From positions 1 through 64,000 of the forward strand of contig SADC01000053.1 of NCBI GenBank assembly GCA_004194705.1: a stretch of 64,000 nt of DNA. Reading direction: 5' to 3'. This DNA comes from Ditylenchus dipsaci. Lineage: Eukaryota > Nematoda > Chromadorea > Rhabditida > Anguinidae. A program made the position numbers and the translations under genes. The notes beneath the pieces are model-generated. The model worked only from the letters and a program-made list of their open reading frames with translations. It made no database searches and was not told where the DNA came from. Positions 1 through 10,795 of the stretch are shown in pieces; the first letter of the stretch is position 1; each line of letters starts with the position of its first letter.

Positions 1-1186
1 ATTTTTTTTGATCAGGTTGGGTTTTACTCGCCCAACTTGGCCTTTTTTAAAAACGAGTGAAGTAGATTAGATATGATTAGAGTGTTTAGTATGAATAGAG
101 TAGATTGAAAACTTGTGATTTACATCAGTAAGCTTGACAGTTGTGTGTTGATAATGACTTTTTATTAATTTATAATTTCAAGATACATTATTTTTACTTG
201 CTGAGGGATTGATTTTGGAATAAAAGATTACATTTTCTTACATTGAATTATGGAAAAGCATAATTAAAATGTATTTTTACTAAAAAAACTCTGCTCAGAA
301 CTGTCAGTGAAACTAATGTTGAGAGAACGAAGTTGATGTTCAAGAGCTTGTTTTCCATTTTCTTTGAGGCGAAGGTCGACTGTAACTGAACAAGCTCTTT
401 TTTAACTCCAACATTGATATTTTCAGATACATAAATTTTTACCATCACCACGTTCATATGTAGAGAGAGTTATTGGATGGTTTAAAAGAAGATACCACTC
501 CATCCATGCAGAAATCAGACTGGGAATTGATTTTATACCTAGTTATATTTTTGCTGCCGCACTTTTGTGGAATTTTAGCAAGAACCGTTCTGCCCCACAG
601 AACATGCATTCATGGCAGGACATTGACGATGGCCAACTAGCCCTGAAGGAAGACTGGGGTCTTTTCGATACACCATAAAATATGAGCTGCATTTCTATTT
701 AAAATTATGATAAAAAAAAATAAATTATTTTTTCTACACAAATTACTGCTAAACCATGAAATAACCACCACAGTAATAGATATGAATCGAACTCAAACAA
801 ATCTTGTATAATCGATGGTAGAAAGCCGAGTTGGGCGAGTAGAACTCGAGAAAATTAAAAAAAAATTTAATTTACTCGTAAAACTCGATGGTCGGAAGCC
901 GAGTTGGGCAAGTAGAAATCAAGTTGTGCGAGTAGAACTCGAGTTGGTTGAGTAGAATCCGAGTTAGGCGAGAAGATCTTAATTCTACTCAGATCAAAGA
1001 TTACTCACAGGTCGAGTAGGATCGCGAGTAACTTTTGATCCAAAACTCTACTCGTGTGTCTGAAACGAGTTGAGTAGATCAAAAGTAACTCATGATCTTT
1101 GAACCTACTCGGCCCGTCTGAAACACGTCGAGTAGATCACGAGTAACTCTTGATCCAAAACTCTACTAACCTACCTGAATACGACC
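1..1186. mobile_element. PIF/Harbinger-like element, left-truncated by window edge
   Basis: Right part of the element described in full at 6276-7885. It ends with the inverted terminus CCTGAATACGACC followed by CCTG. It carries the same broken DDE transposase tail (about 455-680) and the same array of CTACTCG/CGAGTAG words at 810-1180. Extra single bases relative to the second copy break the reading frame further. Confidence 0.8.
455..680 (+). pseudogene. DDE transposase C-terminal fragment (PIF/Harbinger-like), copy 1
   Basis: Same sequence as the fragment at 7105-7398, starting at the segment encoding YVERVIGWFKRRYHS. The frame breaks after the ALLWNFSKN stretch through missing or extra bases. 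It is a non-functional remnant. Confidence 0.65.
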
Positions 1187-2177
1187 CCTGGTTCAAAAAA
1201 CACAAGAATATTTTCACTGCAGAACAGAGTGACAGGAATATCGTTTGCTAACCAGAACGTAGATACTTCAAAATAAAGGAAGTCAGGATGTAGCGGTAAG
1301 CGGTTTCGGCTGTCGAAAAAAACATGATAGCTTCAGGTTCCCTTATAGTGCTCTAAATCAGACATGCCGGTAATTCAGGGTTCTCACCTGTACTTATTTC
1401 AAGATTTGCACTTTATTTAGGATTAAAATCTTTCAAAAATGATGGCCATTCTTGCTCAAAAATGACCAAGTTAATGAAAATTCACTTTATTAAGAAATTT
1501 TCAGATAAGAACCCTGCGTTATGCCAAAAATAGTATTCTTACTTTCTAATGTGGGTACAAATGGAAATTATACCTTATTTTCTCTAATTGCCCACTGAAC
1601 TTTAATAAGTCAGTCTGGAGTGCGATTGAAAGATAAGCCACCATGGCGTCCTATTAAAAGAAAGTACGGTAGTACAAGTTTATCTGATAGGGATTCTGTG
1701 AAAATAAAGCTTGAAGGCTTTTTTCTACGTAAAATTTGTGGTAGTTCAGTAATAATTATAATAAACGTACCAAGCTACAATTATGACAAAAGATATCTCA
1801 AATATTGAATTTAAAAAACTAACTTTCTAATACTAGGCTAACTCTAGAAATTTTACCAAAAATTTGGTTTTGGGGGGTCCGTTTATTAGAGAGGGCTCGT
1901 TTAATAGAGAAAATACGGTAGGCCATTTTTATTGAGGTCACGAGTTCGACCCCATCCACGCACCTCGTGGGGGAACCTTCAATTTTTTTCAAAAAAATTT
2001 TGACGCTACTGTCATATAAACCACCACGTAAGAATAAGTTTCGCTTTCGAAAAATCCTTTCACTTTGCATTGATCCTGGTGCGCTGGAAAGCTTTCTATA
2101 ATTATTCGCTTCTGTTTTTCTGTTTTTTTCTCGAAAAAAACAGAAGCAGAAAAACAGAAAACCAGAAGTGAAAAAAC

Positions 2178-2423
2178 TAGAGATGGCCAATGGGGGGGCG
2201 GGCGGGATTTTCGGCCAAAATAAAAACGGGAACGGGAACGGGATTTTGAGTTTGAAAAAACAGGATCCCGCCCGAAAAACGGGATTTTTCTTTTATCGTT
2301 AATTTCACAGTAAAAGTGGCTGGAAAGAAAAAAGTTATGGTTATTTAAAATTATAGTGAATTTTGAGTAGCGGTTTCAAAAATGTCCAATTAGGTGCCAT
2401 CCTACCCTTCCGACATACTATTT
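2178..2423. mobile_element. hAT element left end (duplicated copy), truncated
   Basis: Begins TAGAGATGGCC after the octamer GAAAAAAC, as does the complete element at 8879-10787. It is GC-rich at the tip with GGGACGGG-type words. The copy stops at 2423, inside the element, and no matching right terminus is seen downstream. The duplication breakpoint therefore lies inside a hAT element. Confidence 0.7.
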
Positions 2424-2689
2424 AGCAGAAAAGTATCTTTGCCCAGACTTTGGTTTTAGGGTAAAATATCGATTAGTTATACTTTGTGTAATTTTTTTGC
2501 GAATTTGAAAGTTTTCCCTATTGCCGAAAATCTCTTTCTAAATCTGAATCCGTTGAGATCATATCAAAATAATTTTTATGAGCTGAGATTCACTCAAGTA
2601 TACAAACGTTGCAAAGTTTTTGGCTAATTATCTGAAAATAGCTATATATCAGCTTTAAAAAATTATTTTGATCTGGGACTTTTACGGCT

Positions 2690-3505
2690 ACTTTTTTGAC
2701 ATCGACTACTAATTCACTTCACATACACTTTTTATATATTTTGTATTCTTATCTCATATCTTTTTATACCCTTTTTTAGCTGACATTTTTCTCTATCGAT
2801 TGAGTAGTCAAACACCCAATTTAAAAATAATTTTTGGGAAATCACAAAAAGCTCACACTGAAAACTCAGGTGTTTTTTTGGTGCATAGACGTTTCCCAAA
2901 ATGAAACTTTTTTCATTTTGGGGAAACGTTTCCCCAAAATGAAACTCAAAAGAGTAAAATATCTCTAAGGTATATATGGAGATACTTATTTAGACATATT
3001 AAGGGTATTTGGCCGCTTCGCGGCCAAAGACCAGCACACTCCACATTGCAAGGGATAGGGGTACATACATGTGTTAACCCTGACCCTTGCAATGTGGAAT
3101 ATGCTGGACTTTGGCCATCACATTCAGCCAAAATACCCTTGATATGTCTAAATAAGTATCTCCATATATACCCTTAGAGATATTTTACTCTTTGGGTTTC
3201 ATTTTGGGGAAACGTTTCCCCAAAATGAAAAAGTTTCATTTTGGGGAAACGTCTATATCCCGTTTTTTTTAGTGGAGCTTCACTTTATATTTGATGTGAT
3301 TTTCTTGATAATTATTTGTAATCAGTGTGTTTGATCACTCAACCGATAGAGAAAAATCTCAGCTACAAAACGGTGTGAAAACATCTGAAATAAGAAAATA
3401 AAATATGTGAAAAAAGATGTATGTGAAGTCAAGTAGCATGTCAAAAAGTTGTCAAGCCAAAAGTTGTCAATGTCGAAAAGTAGCCGTAGAAGCCCCCCCC
3501 CCCTC
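2690..3505. repeat. Long foldback (palindromic) element
   Basis: Nested inverted arms span about 800 bases. The outer arms contain TTTTACGGCTACTTTTTTGA at the left and its imperfect complement near 3465-3490. The inner arms at 2883-2950 and 3197-3262 repeat the word TTTCATTTTGGGGAAACG in both orientations, and the core pair reads TTAGACATATTAAGGGTATT. A related palindrome is at 42212-42720. No coding region is seen. The family is not recognised. Confidence 0.7.
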
Positions 3506-3640
3506 CCCGCCTTTTTAAGAATTCGGGTTCAAGAAGAAGGGGAAGACTTAAGAAAGCTTTTGTTTAAAAAAATGACAATTTTATTTATTTATTAAAATTT
3601 GAAAAAAAGGTTTTGTCAATCGATAGCCATTCTTTTTTAG

Positions 3641-4342
3641 CCTCTTTTAAAGTACATGCTGCCATTGTTGGCAGTCTACTTTGCTGAATATTTCATCAAT
3701 CAAGGATTAGTAAGTTTTATCTATGCCCACAACCCCACCTCTTAAATTTTACTACTTCAGGTAGAGCTGCTTACCTTTCCTTGCTCCACCGGCTTTTACC
3801 TGAGTGTGGCTAGCCAATACAGATGGTTCCAAGTGCTCTATCAAATAGGCGTGTTCATTTCTCGGTCCTCAGTCAAGTTCTGTCCCATTCGAGCCTCCAT
3901 TCTTCCTGTCTTGGCTGTTTTACAGGTAATTTTGTGGAAATTTAGATGAAGTTAAAATAAATCTCGATTTATAGTTTGTGAATGCCATAGTACTTTTCAA
4001 TGATGCTATCCACCCACATGCTCCCCACATCCTTATCATTTTTTGTATGGTGTTTTACGAGGGATTACTCGGCGGCAGTGCTTATGTCAACACTTTCAAT
4101 GCCGTGCACAAATCGGTAATCAGTTATATTTGGTTATTTTGTTTTCTACTTAAAAACTAACGTAGGTGGACCATGAAAATCGAGAATTCAGCATGAGTTT
4201 TGTGGCACTCTCTGACTCACTTGGAATTGTTTTGGCTGGATTTTCAGGTAGAATATTGAATCAAGAATTTTGCTCTTAGAACCAATTAGACGTCATTTTT
4301 TTAGCTATCATGGCCCACAACTTCATATGCGCTCATAGATAG
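3641..4342 (+). CDS. CLN3: CLN3 (battenin) C-terminal half, 5' part not in view
   Basis: CLN3 is a multi-spanning lysosomal/endosomal membrane protein, lost in human juvenile Batten disease. Five exons join in frame: 3641-3709, 3761-3925, 3975-4115, 4166-4247 and 4305-4342 (stop TAG). They give the family hallmarks VYFAEYFINQGLVELLTF, then YRWFQVLYQIGVFISRSS, then VFYEGLLGGSAYVNTF, and a short C-terminus ending in FICAHR. The first exon begins after a TTTTTTAG acceptor in phase 0, so upstream exons are needed. Foldback DNA and the duplication breakpoint lie immediately upstream, and I see no N-terminal exon in the window. The C-terminus has no CAAX box of the mammalian type. The family call is firm. 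Whether the gene is intact or a truncated duplicate is open. Confidence 0.88.
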
Positions 4343-4560
4343 ACGCATAAGAATTTTCGGCCATTATACAAGTGCAATTCTTGGTTAACGTAACATTGAC
4401 GTGTCTTGACACTACCAATCTCAACTGTGATACTTGCCTTATGTTTTCGGTGAAAAAGATTTCCATTTACAGAGTATTAGTACAACACATATTAGTTATA
4501 TTTTTATGTATAAAGAGTAATTAATAACTAGTACCGGCTTTTACAATTATTTGAGCTTGA

Positions 4561-4698
4561 AGGGGCATACCAGCGCATTACACTGCAATTAAGGTAGTAA
4601 ATATCAGATTTAAGTTGAAATGAGTGAAAACAAAACCAATTTTTGAAAAATTGGTGGTCCTCGTCTTAATTTGTAGTGTAACGCGCTGGTACGCCCCT
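4561..4698. mobile_element. TTAA-flanked MITE (AGGGGCATACC family)
   Basis: The inverted termini AGGGGCATACCAGCGC and GCGCTGGTACGCCCCT enclose about 100 bases. The right flank is TTAA and the left flank is degenerate (TTGA). Relatives are at 50259-50491 and 54213-54743. The TTAA target suggests piggyBac- or Kolobok-type mobilisation, which is an inference. Confidence 0.7.
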
Positions 4699-4988
4699 TT
4701 AAAAATCTAAAATTAGAAGATGCAGCGCGAAAATTACTCACAAGAGAACCTTGCAAGCTTGTTTTCCACTCGCCATGTAGTTTGATCTCATTGGATAGCT
4801 AGTATGCGACTTTAAATAAAATCTTTTTAGATCTCGGGCCCATAGGCCAAAAATTTGGCATGAGAAGGACAGTAAAGTATTGCAAAACCCCGGGGTATCA
4901 AGGCATTTTTGAATTTAAATTGTGGCTTTATACGCTCAAATCGCCTATGACACAGGTTTTAATACCACTTGCCAGGGAACCTCAAGTA

Positions 4989-5358
4989 CCGTACCCACTC
5001 TAATTATAATCACTCTCTAATTATTCGCCACCCAAGGCCATTTTACCTACACTTTTTAACTAAAAAACTAAAAAAAGCATTGAAGTCGTTCTAACGATGG
5101 AAATCGATACAGAAGAGGATGTTCAAAAATGGCTAGGAAAGTGGTCTCTCAATTACATAAAAAATTGCGTTTTTGCTTATAATATTATTGTTATTCTCTT
5201 TGATTGATAAAAGTTTGGTTAAGTGGTGTTTTTTTGAAAATTTTGTAAAGCTATCGGCGCGTGACGTTGAAGAATTATCCGCCACTCTCTAATTATACGC
5301 CACCCCCGAGGGGGGTTGAAAAATTATACGCCATGGCTTATAATTAGAGTGGGTACGG
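4989..5358. mobile_element. TA-flanked foldback MITE (CCGTA family, divergent)
   Basis: Flanked by TA on both sides. The termini are CCGTACCCACTCTAATTATA and the complement TATAATTAGAGTGGGTACGG. Sub-terminal direct repeats of ACTCTCTAATTA(T)CGCC occur on both arms. It is a member of the CCGTATTT family described at 40286-40537. Confidence 0.7.
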
Positions 5359-5696
5359 TAGTGTCTTTTCAAAGAGTTCTTTTTGAAGATTTTTTGGCAG
5401 ATTCTTGTAGAGCAGCCCGAAGTTATATAACAAAGTGCTGCCGCTATTTGAAGTCCCTTGAAAAATGAGGGAGAGCGGGCCAACCAAAGCTGCCGAAAAA
5501 CCATGATATGGGTATCATGGTTTTTAGTCTACTTTTGAGCTTCCGTAGATTTACAAAAATTTTTAGCATCCAACTTGTGTGTGGTAATTCGTACATATTT
5601 TACTTATGCTAATTAGTAATTTGAAAAACACGTTACGGCTTTTCAAGAGGTTGGTACGGCTTTTCAAAATGCTCCATTTTGAGAAATGCTCCATTC

Positions 5697-5790
5697 CGTA
5701 TTTTCTCTATTAAACGGCCTGTTTAATTTTCAACTCTTCCGTAGGGGACCCGTTTATTAGAGAGGGGCCGTTTATTTTTCAACAAAAAAG
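5697..5790. mobile_element. Relic of CCGTATTT-family MITE
   Basis: Contains CCGTATTTTCTCTATTAAAC at the left and a TTATTAGAGAGGGG segment, but no complete right terminus. Equivalent right-half relics are at about 1860-1915 and 8565-8622 in the duplicated segment. Confidence 0.5.
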
Positions 5791-5860
5791 TGTTCGAAAG
5801 TGTTTATATAACAAAACAAGTTATATTTTTTCGCATCAATCTTCTTCGTTTTCTCATATA

Positions 5861-6106
5861 CCGTATTTCCTGTAATAAGGCGCATGCCGCCTTATTTTTC
5901 AAACCCCTGAAAATCCGAAAAATTCGAATTCAATCTCGAGATTTTTGGTGCTCAACCAAAATCTAAAAATTAGAATCGGTAGAGCTCGTGGAGTTAAGAA
6001 AACGCATCAAACAGGTAACCAAAATATTTACTCTGCTTCGAGATATAGACCTCAAAGTTGGGGTGCCGCCTTATTAGAGGGTGCCGCCTTATTACAGGAA
6101 ATACGG
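5861..6106. mobile_element. TA-flanked foldback MITE (CCGTATTT family)
   Basis: TA on each side. The termini are CCGTATTTCCTGTAATAAGG and its complement. The sub-terminal word is GCCGCCTTATT on both arms. The internal segment contains the family core GGTGCTCAACCAAAATCT-like sequence. Confidence 0.75.
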
Positions 6107-6275
6107 TAGATGACTCATTTTTTGTTTTAATTAATTTTTAAATTTTATGTTCTTTGTGCTATACACGGACAGGAGCTTCATCCCATCCCTTACTTAGTTT
6201 TGTAATCACATCCCCTTATCCTGGATGCAGTTTCATAAAGTAAAAAACTCGATCCTGTTTTTAGTCAATCTCCTG

Positions 6276-7885
6276 GGTCGTATTCAGGTAGGTTAGTAGA
6301 GTCAGTAGATCAAGAGTTACTCTTGATCCTACTCGCACTTGAAACGGGTTGACTAGAGTTTAGGATCATGAGTTACTCGTGATCCTACTCGCCCATCTGA
6401 AACGAGTTGAGTAGAGTTTTGGATCAAAAGTTACTCGCGATCCTACTCGAGCAGCGAGTAATCTTTGATCTGAGTAGAATTGAGATCTTCTCGCCTAACT
6501 CGAGTTTTACTCCCCCAACTCGGCTTCCAACCCCGAGTTTTACGAGTAAATTATTTTTTTTAATTTTCTTGAGTTCTACTCGCCCAACTCGGCTTTCTAA
6601 CCCCGAGTTTTACGAGTAAATTTATTTTTTTTAATTTTCTTGAGTTCTACTCCCCCAACTCGGCTTTCTAACCCTGAGTTTTACGCGTAAACACGATTTT
6701 TTGATCAGGTTGGGTTTTACTCGCCCAACTTGGCTTTTTTAAAAACGAGTGAAGTATGATTAGAGTATGATTAGAGTGTTTAGTATGAATAGAGTAGATT
6801 GAAACTTGTGATTTACATCAGTAAGCTTGACAGTTGTGTTTGATAATGACTTTTTATTAATTTAAATTTCAAGATACATTATTTTTACTTGCTGAGGGAT
6901 TGATTTTGAATAAAAGATTACATTTTTGCTTACATTGAATTATGGAAAAGCATAATTAAAATGTATTTTTACTAAAAACTCTGCTCAGAACTGTCAGTGA
7001 AACTAATGTTGAGAGAACGAAGTTGATGTTTCAAGAGCTTGTTTTCCATTTTCTTTGAGGCGAAGGTCGACTGTAACTGAACAAGCTCTTTTTTAACTCC
7101 AACATTGATATTTTTCAGATACAATAAAATTTTTACCATCACACGTTCATATGTAGAGAGAGTTATTGGATGGTTTAAAAGAAGATACCACTCCATCCAT
7201 GCAGAAATCAGACTGGGAATTGATTTTATACCTAGTTATATTCTTGCTGCCGCACTTTTGTGGAATTTTAGCAAGAACCGTTCTGCCCCACAGAACATGC
7301 ATTCATGGCAGGACATTGACGAATGGCCAACTAGCCCTGAAGGAGAAGACTGGGTCTTTTCGATACACCATAAAAATATGAGCTGCATTTCTATTTAAAA
7401 TTATGATAAAAAAAACATAAATTATTTTTTCCTACACAAATTACTGCTAAACCAATGAAATAACCACCACAGTAATAGATATGAATCGAACTCAAACAAA
7501 TTCTTGTATAATCGATGGTAGAAAGCCGAGTTGGGCGAGTAGAACTCGAGAAAATTAAAAAAAATTTAATTTACTCGTAAAACTCGATGGTCGGAAGCCG
7601 AGTTGGGCAAGTAGAAATCAAAGTTGTGCGAGTAGAACTCGAGTTGGTTGAGTAGAATCCGAGTTAGGCGAGAAGATCTTAATTCTACTCAGATCAAAGA
7701 TTACTCACAGGTCGAGTAGGATCGCGAGTAACTTTGATCCAAAACTCTACTCGTGTGTCTGAAACGAGTTGAGTAGATCAAAAGTAACTCATGATCTTTG
7801 AACCTACTCGGCCCGTCTGAAACACGTCGAGTAGATCACGAGTAACTCTTGATCCAAAACTCTACTAACCTACCTGAATACGACC
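6276..7885. mobile_element. PIF/Harbinger-like element with word-array terminal repeats
   Basis: The inverted termini GGTCGTATTCAGGTAGGTTA and TAACCTACCTGAATACGACC are flanked on both sides by CCTG. About 400 bases at the left and 370 bases at the right are arrays of degenerate words (CTACTCGCCCAACTCGG, GATCCTACTCG) in opposite orientation. The centre holds a short DDE transposase remnant. The 4-base CCTG duplication is unusual for PIF/Harbinger, whose target is normally TWA, so the superfamily rests only on the transposase fragment. Confidence 0.7.
7105..7398 (+). pseudogene. DDE transposase C-terminal fragment (HARBI1/DDE_Tnp_4-like)
   Basis: The reading frame encodes SYVERVIGWFKRRYHSIHA followed by a hydrophobic helix ending ALLWNFSKN. 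This is the region around the third catalytic acidic residue in PIF/Harbinger transposases (family pattern: acidic, x2, G-hydrophobic-LK-R-R, then hydrophobic-LHN). Only about 60-90 residues remain and no first or second catalytic aspartate is present. A TTTTTCAG acceptor lies just upstream at about 7112. The opposite strand at 6972-7196 has a coiled-coil-like frame with repeated Lys/Leu, which may be a second element ORF or chance. Confidence 0.65.
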
Positions 7886-8064
7886 CCTGGTTCAAAAAAC
7901 ACAAGAATATTTTCACTGCAGAACAGAGTGACAGGAATATCGTTTGCTAACCAGAACGTAGATACTTCAAAATAAAGGAAGTCAGGATGTAGCGGTAAGC
8001 GGTTTTCGGCTGTCGAAAAAAACATGATAGCTTCAGGTCCCTTATAGTGCTCTAAATCAGACAT
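7870..8064 (-). other. Short open frame next to the PIF-like element, unassigned
   Basis: A minus-strand frame of about 60 codons reads from MSDLEHYKG through LHPDFLYFEVSTFWL to the element boundary. Removing the element and one CCTG copy would give a stop a few codons later. The same frame is in the duplicated copy at about 1170-1365. I recognise no family and cannot show it is a gene. Confidence 0.2.
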
Positions 8065-9274
8065 GCCGGTAATTCAGGGTTCTCACCTGTACTTTATTTC
8101 AAGATTTGCACTTTATTTAGGATTAAAAATCTTTTCAAAAATGATGGCCATTCTTGCTCAAAAATGACCAAGTTAATGAAAATTCACTTTATTAAGAAAT
8201 TTTCAGATAAGAACCCTGCGTTATGCCAAAAATAGTATTCTTACTTTCTAATGTGGGTACAAATGGAAATTATACCTTATTTTCTCTAATTGCCCACTGA
8301 ACTTTAATAAGTCAGTCTGGAGTGCGATTGAAAGATAAGCCACCATGGCGTCCTATTAAAGAAAGTACGGTAGTACAAGTTTTATCTGATAGGGATTCTG
8401 TGAAAATAAAGCTTGAAGGCTTTTTTCTACGTAAAATTTGTGGTAGTTCAGTAATAATTATAATAAACGTACCAAGCTACAATTATGACAAAAGATATCT
8501 CAAATATTGAATTTAAAAAACTAACTTTCTAATACTAGGCTAACTCTAGAAATTTTACCAAAAATTTGGTTTTGGGGGGTCCGTTTATTAGAGAGGGCTC
8601 GTTTAATAGAGAAAATACGGTAGGCCATTTTTATTGAGGTCACGAGTTCGACCCCATCCACGCACCTCGTGGGGAAACCTTCAATTTTTTCAAAAAAATT
8701 TTGACGCTACTGTCATATAAACCACCACGTAAGAATAAGTTTCGCTTTCGAAAAAATCCTTTCACTTTGCATTGATCCTGGTGCGCTGGAAAGCTTTCTA
8801 TAATTATTCGCTTCTGTTTTTCTGTTTTTTTTCTCGAAAAAACAGAAGCAGAAAACAGAAAACCAGAAGTGAAAAAACTAGAGATGGCCAATGGGGGGCG
8901 GGCGGGATTTTCGGCCAAAATAAAAACGGGAACGGGAACGGGATTTTGAGTTTGAAAAAACAGGATCCCGCCCGAAAAACGGGATTTTTCTTTTATCGTT
9001 AATTTCACAGTAAAAGTGGCTGGAAAGAAAAAAGTTATGGTTATTTAAAATTATAGTGAATTTTGAGTAGCGGTTTCAAAAATGTCCAATTAGGTGCCAT
9101 CCTACCCTTCCGACATACTATTTGTGGCTGGGTCAAACCTTCGCAAGCTACCCAATTGTCTGATTCAATTTTGGTGTGATAACTTTTCTATCTGATTCTG
9201 ACTGAAAAAAATTGCTATCACATTTTGAGCAGTAAACAAAATGTGTAGAGGTTGACGCGATATAGAACTAAGTA

Positions 9275-10376
9275 CAGGTGTAGCAAGTATTTTTGGCTTT
9301 TTAAAATGGCTGTATTTTTAAAATTTCATAAACACATCAACCAGATCTTTTTTTATTAGATAGAGGAAGACGGAGTTTTTGTTAATACCAAATTTGTGTT
9401 ATTAGTCCATGTGGTTCTTCAAAAATTTTCAATTTTAGTGCAATATGGTGTTCAGTACTCAAGAAAAGGCCTTTTGTGTGGTTGAATTCGGCAAGTTGGG
9501 TAGTTGCGTTGCTGTGCAGAGAAGTTTCAAGCGTCAATATCTCCTTCCAGTTCGTGCTAAGGTTCCTCACAAAGACAGCATTAAGCAATGGTTTGACAAG
9601 TTTTGGCTTTCGGGGATGTCAAGCGCAAGAAGAGAAGCAACACAAGGTTAGGGATTTTCAGTTTTTCTTCACATTTCTTCCTTTGATTTCAGATGGGTTC
9701 GAACAGATCTGGCAATAGCTACGGTGCTCTCGTTCTTCACTGCCGATCGACATTCAAGTATTCGCAGCGTGGCAAGAAAGGAAGGAACTCATCAAGAAGA
9801 ACAATTCAACGAATTCTCAAGGTGATTTTTATTGAGTTAACAGTGAGGAGAATCATGAATTTTTAGGATGAAAAATTCAAAACCATACAAGCTTTCTCTC
9901 ATCCATGCTCTTCGTCCTCGAGATCATCAGGCTCGTGTTCTCTTTGCTCAATCACAACTGGCTCTCATCAATGCAAGTCCAGCTTTCTTGAACAATCTTG
10001 TCTTCTGTGATGAAGCTCACTTTCAATTGAATGGAGGCGTCAACAGACACAATTTTCGCTACTGGGATGACGATAATCCGCATTGGTTTGAACAAGTTCC
10101 ACTCCACTCGCCACGTTCACTGTCTTCGCTCTGATTGGCCGTCAAGGAATCGTTGGGCCATGTTTCTTCCAAGAAAACATCAACAGTGCCAACTACCTGA
10201 ACCTTCTTCAACAACAAGTGGTTCCTGAGTTGCAAGAGGCCAAATTTCAATGAGTTATTTTCGAATACGAAAACTCCCGTCTTCCTCTATCTAATAAAAA
10301 AAGATCTGGTTGATGTGTTTATGAAATTTTAAAAATACAGCCATTTTAAAAAGCCAAAAATACTTGCTACACCCTG
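9275..10376 (+). mobile_element. Tc1/mariner-type element
   Basis: Flanked by TA. The termini CAGGTGTAGCAAGTATTTTT and AAAAATACTTGCTACACCCTG belong to inverted repeats of about 110 bases that extend through ATCAACCAGATC and CTATCTAATA. It encodes a broken transposase on the plus strand. It lies within the hAT element and is therefore the younger insertion. Confidence 0.85.
9445..10253 (+). pseudogene. Tc1/mariner transposase, degraded
   Basis: The N-terminal helix-turn-helix region is recognisable: EKAFCVVEFGKLGS followed by VQRSFKRQY and SIKQWFDKFWLSG. Then come SRRTIQRILK, HALRPRDHQARVLFAQS and the first catalytic-Asp segment NLVFCDEAHFQLNGGVNRHN. The family continues with TVFALIGRQGIVGPCFFQEN and stops at 10251-10253, before the expected second and third catalytic acidic residues. 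The pieces are in different frames (shifts near 9800, 9870 and 10115) and are separated by possible introns at about 9648-9692 and 9823-9866. It cannot make an active enzyme. Confidence 0.8.
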
Positions 10377-10795
10377 TACTTATCAATTTGGGTGATTTCC
10401 CTTTACTTTGATGATCATTCGCATTCAATTGCCAAATTCAAGCCATTTGCTAACAGCTGCAAATGGTTGCAATCCATTGCTCAATGATTTTTAGCCTAGA
10501 AGCCAGTGAACTTGCTTAAAAGTAGATTGAAAAAATAAAGGAAGTCACAAACATAGCAAACAAGGAATAATCAAATTCACGAAATTTCTCCAAAAAATGA
10601 GAATTCACAAAAAAAATTCTCTCAAAATTGCTTTTTTAGGACAAAATTTTCCTGAAAATGACTAGCGGATTAGGCAAAAAACGGGAACGGGACCGGGATT
10701 TTCGAAAAAAACGGGCGGGATAACGGGACGGGATTTTGGGCCAAAATCGGGGCGGGCGGACGGGATCCCGTCCCGTCGCCATCTCTAGAAAAAAC

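Larger units (their letters stand above)
1..2423. repeat. Left copy of a 2.4-kb direct duplication
   Basis: This stretch is repeated at 6696-9123 in the same orientation, about 6.7 kb away. It covers the right part of a PIF/Harbinger-like element, about 1 kb of unique flank and the left end of a hAT element. Similarity ends abruptly at 2423/9123. The differences I can see are largely one- or two-base indels, often in A/T or C/G runs. The left end of this copy is cut by the window edge. It could be one copy of a tandem duplication with a unit of about 6.7 kb (2424-9123) or an assembly duplicate. Confidence 0.9.
6696..9123. repeat. Right copy of the 2.4-kb direct duplication
   Basis: Matches 1-2423 over its whole length. 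It contains the PIF-like element from near its left array, its right flank and the left 245 bases of the hAT element. After 9123 this copy continues into the hAT interior, whereas the left copy switches to unrelated sequence. Confidence 0.9.
8879..10787. mobile_element. hAT element interrupted by a mariner element
   Basis: The termini TAGAGATGGCC and GGCGACGGGAC...CCATCTCTA are flanked by the 8-bp duplication GAAAAAAC (8871-8878 and 10788-10795), diagnostic of hAT. Both tips are arrays of ACGGGACGGGAT-type words around GGATCCCG. The mariner insertion at 9275-10376 splits it; without it the element is about 0.8 kb and carries no recognisable transposase. Confidence 0.8.

Noticed and set aside
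1620..1808. Frame repeated at 8322-8510
   Set aside because: Present only because the segment is duplicated; no splice signals, family or conservation beyond the duplication.
5289..5504. C2H2-finger-like peptide CQKIFKKNSLKRHYRTH on the minus strand
   Set aside because: Spacing between Cys and His is one short of the consensus, half the frame lies in a MITE arm, and there is no gene context.
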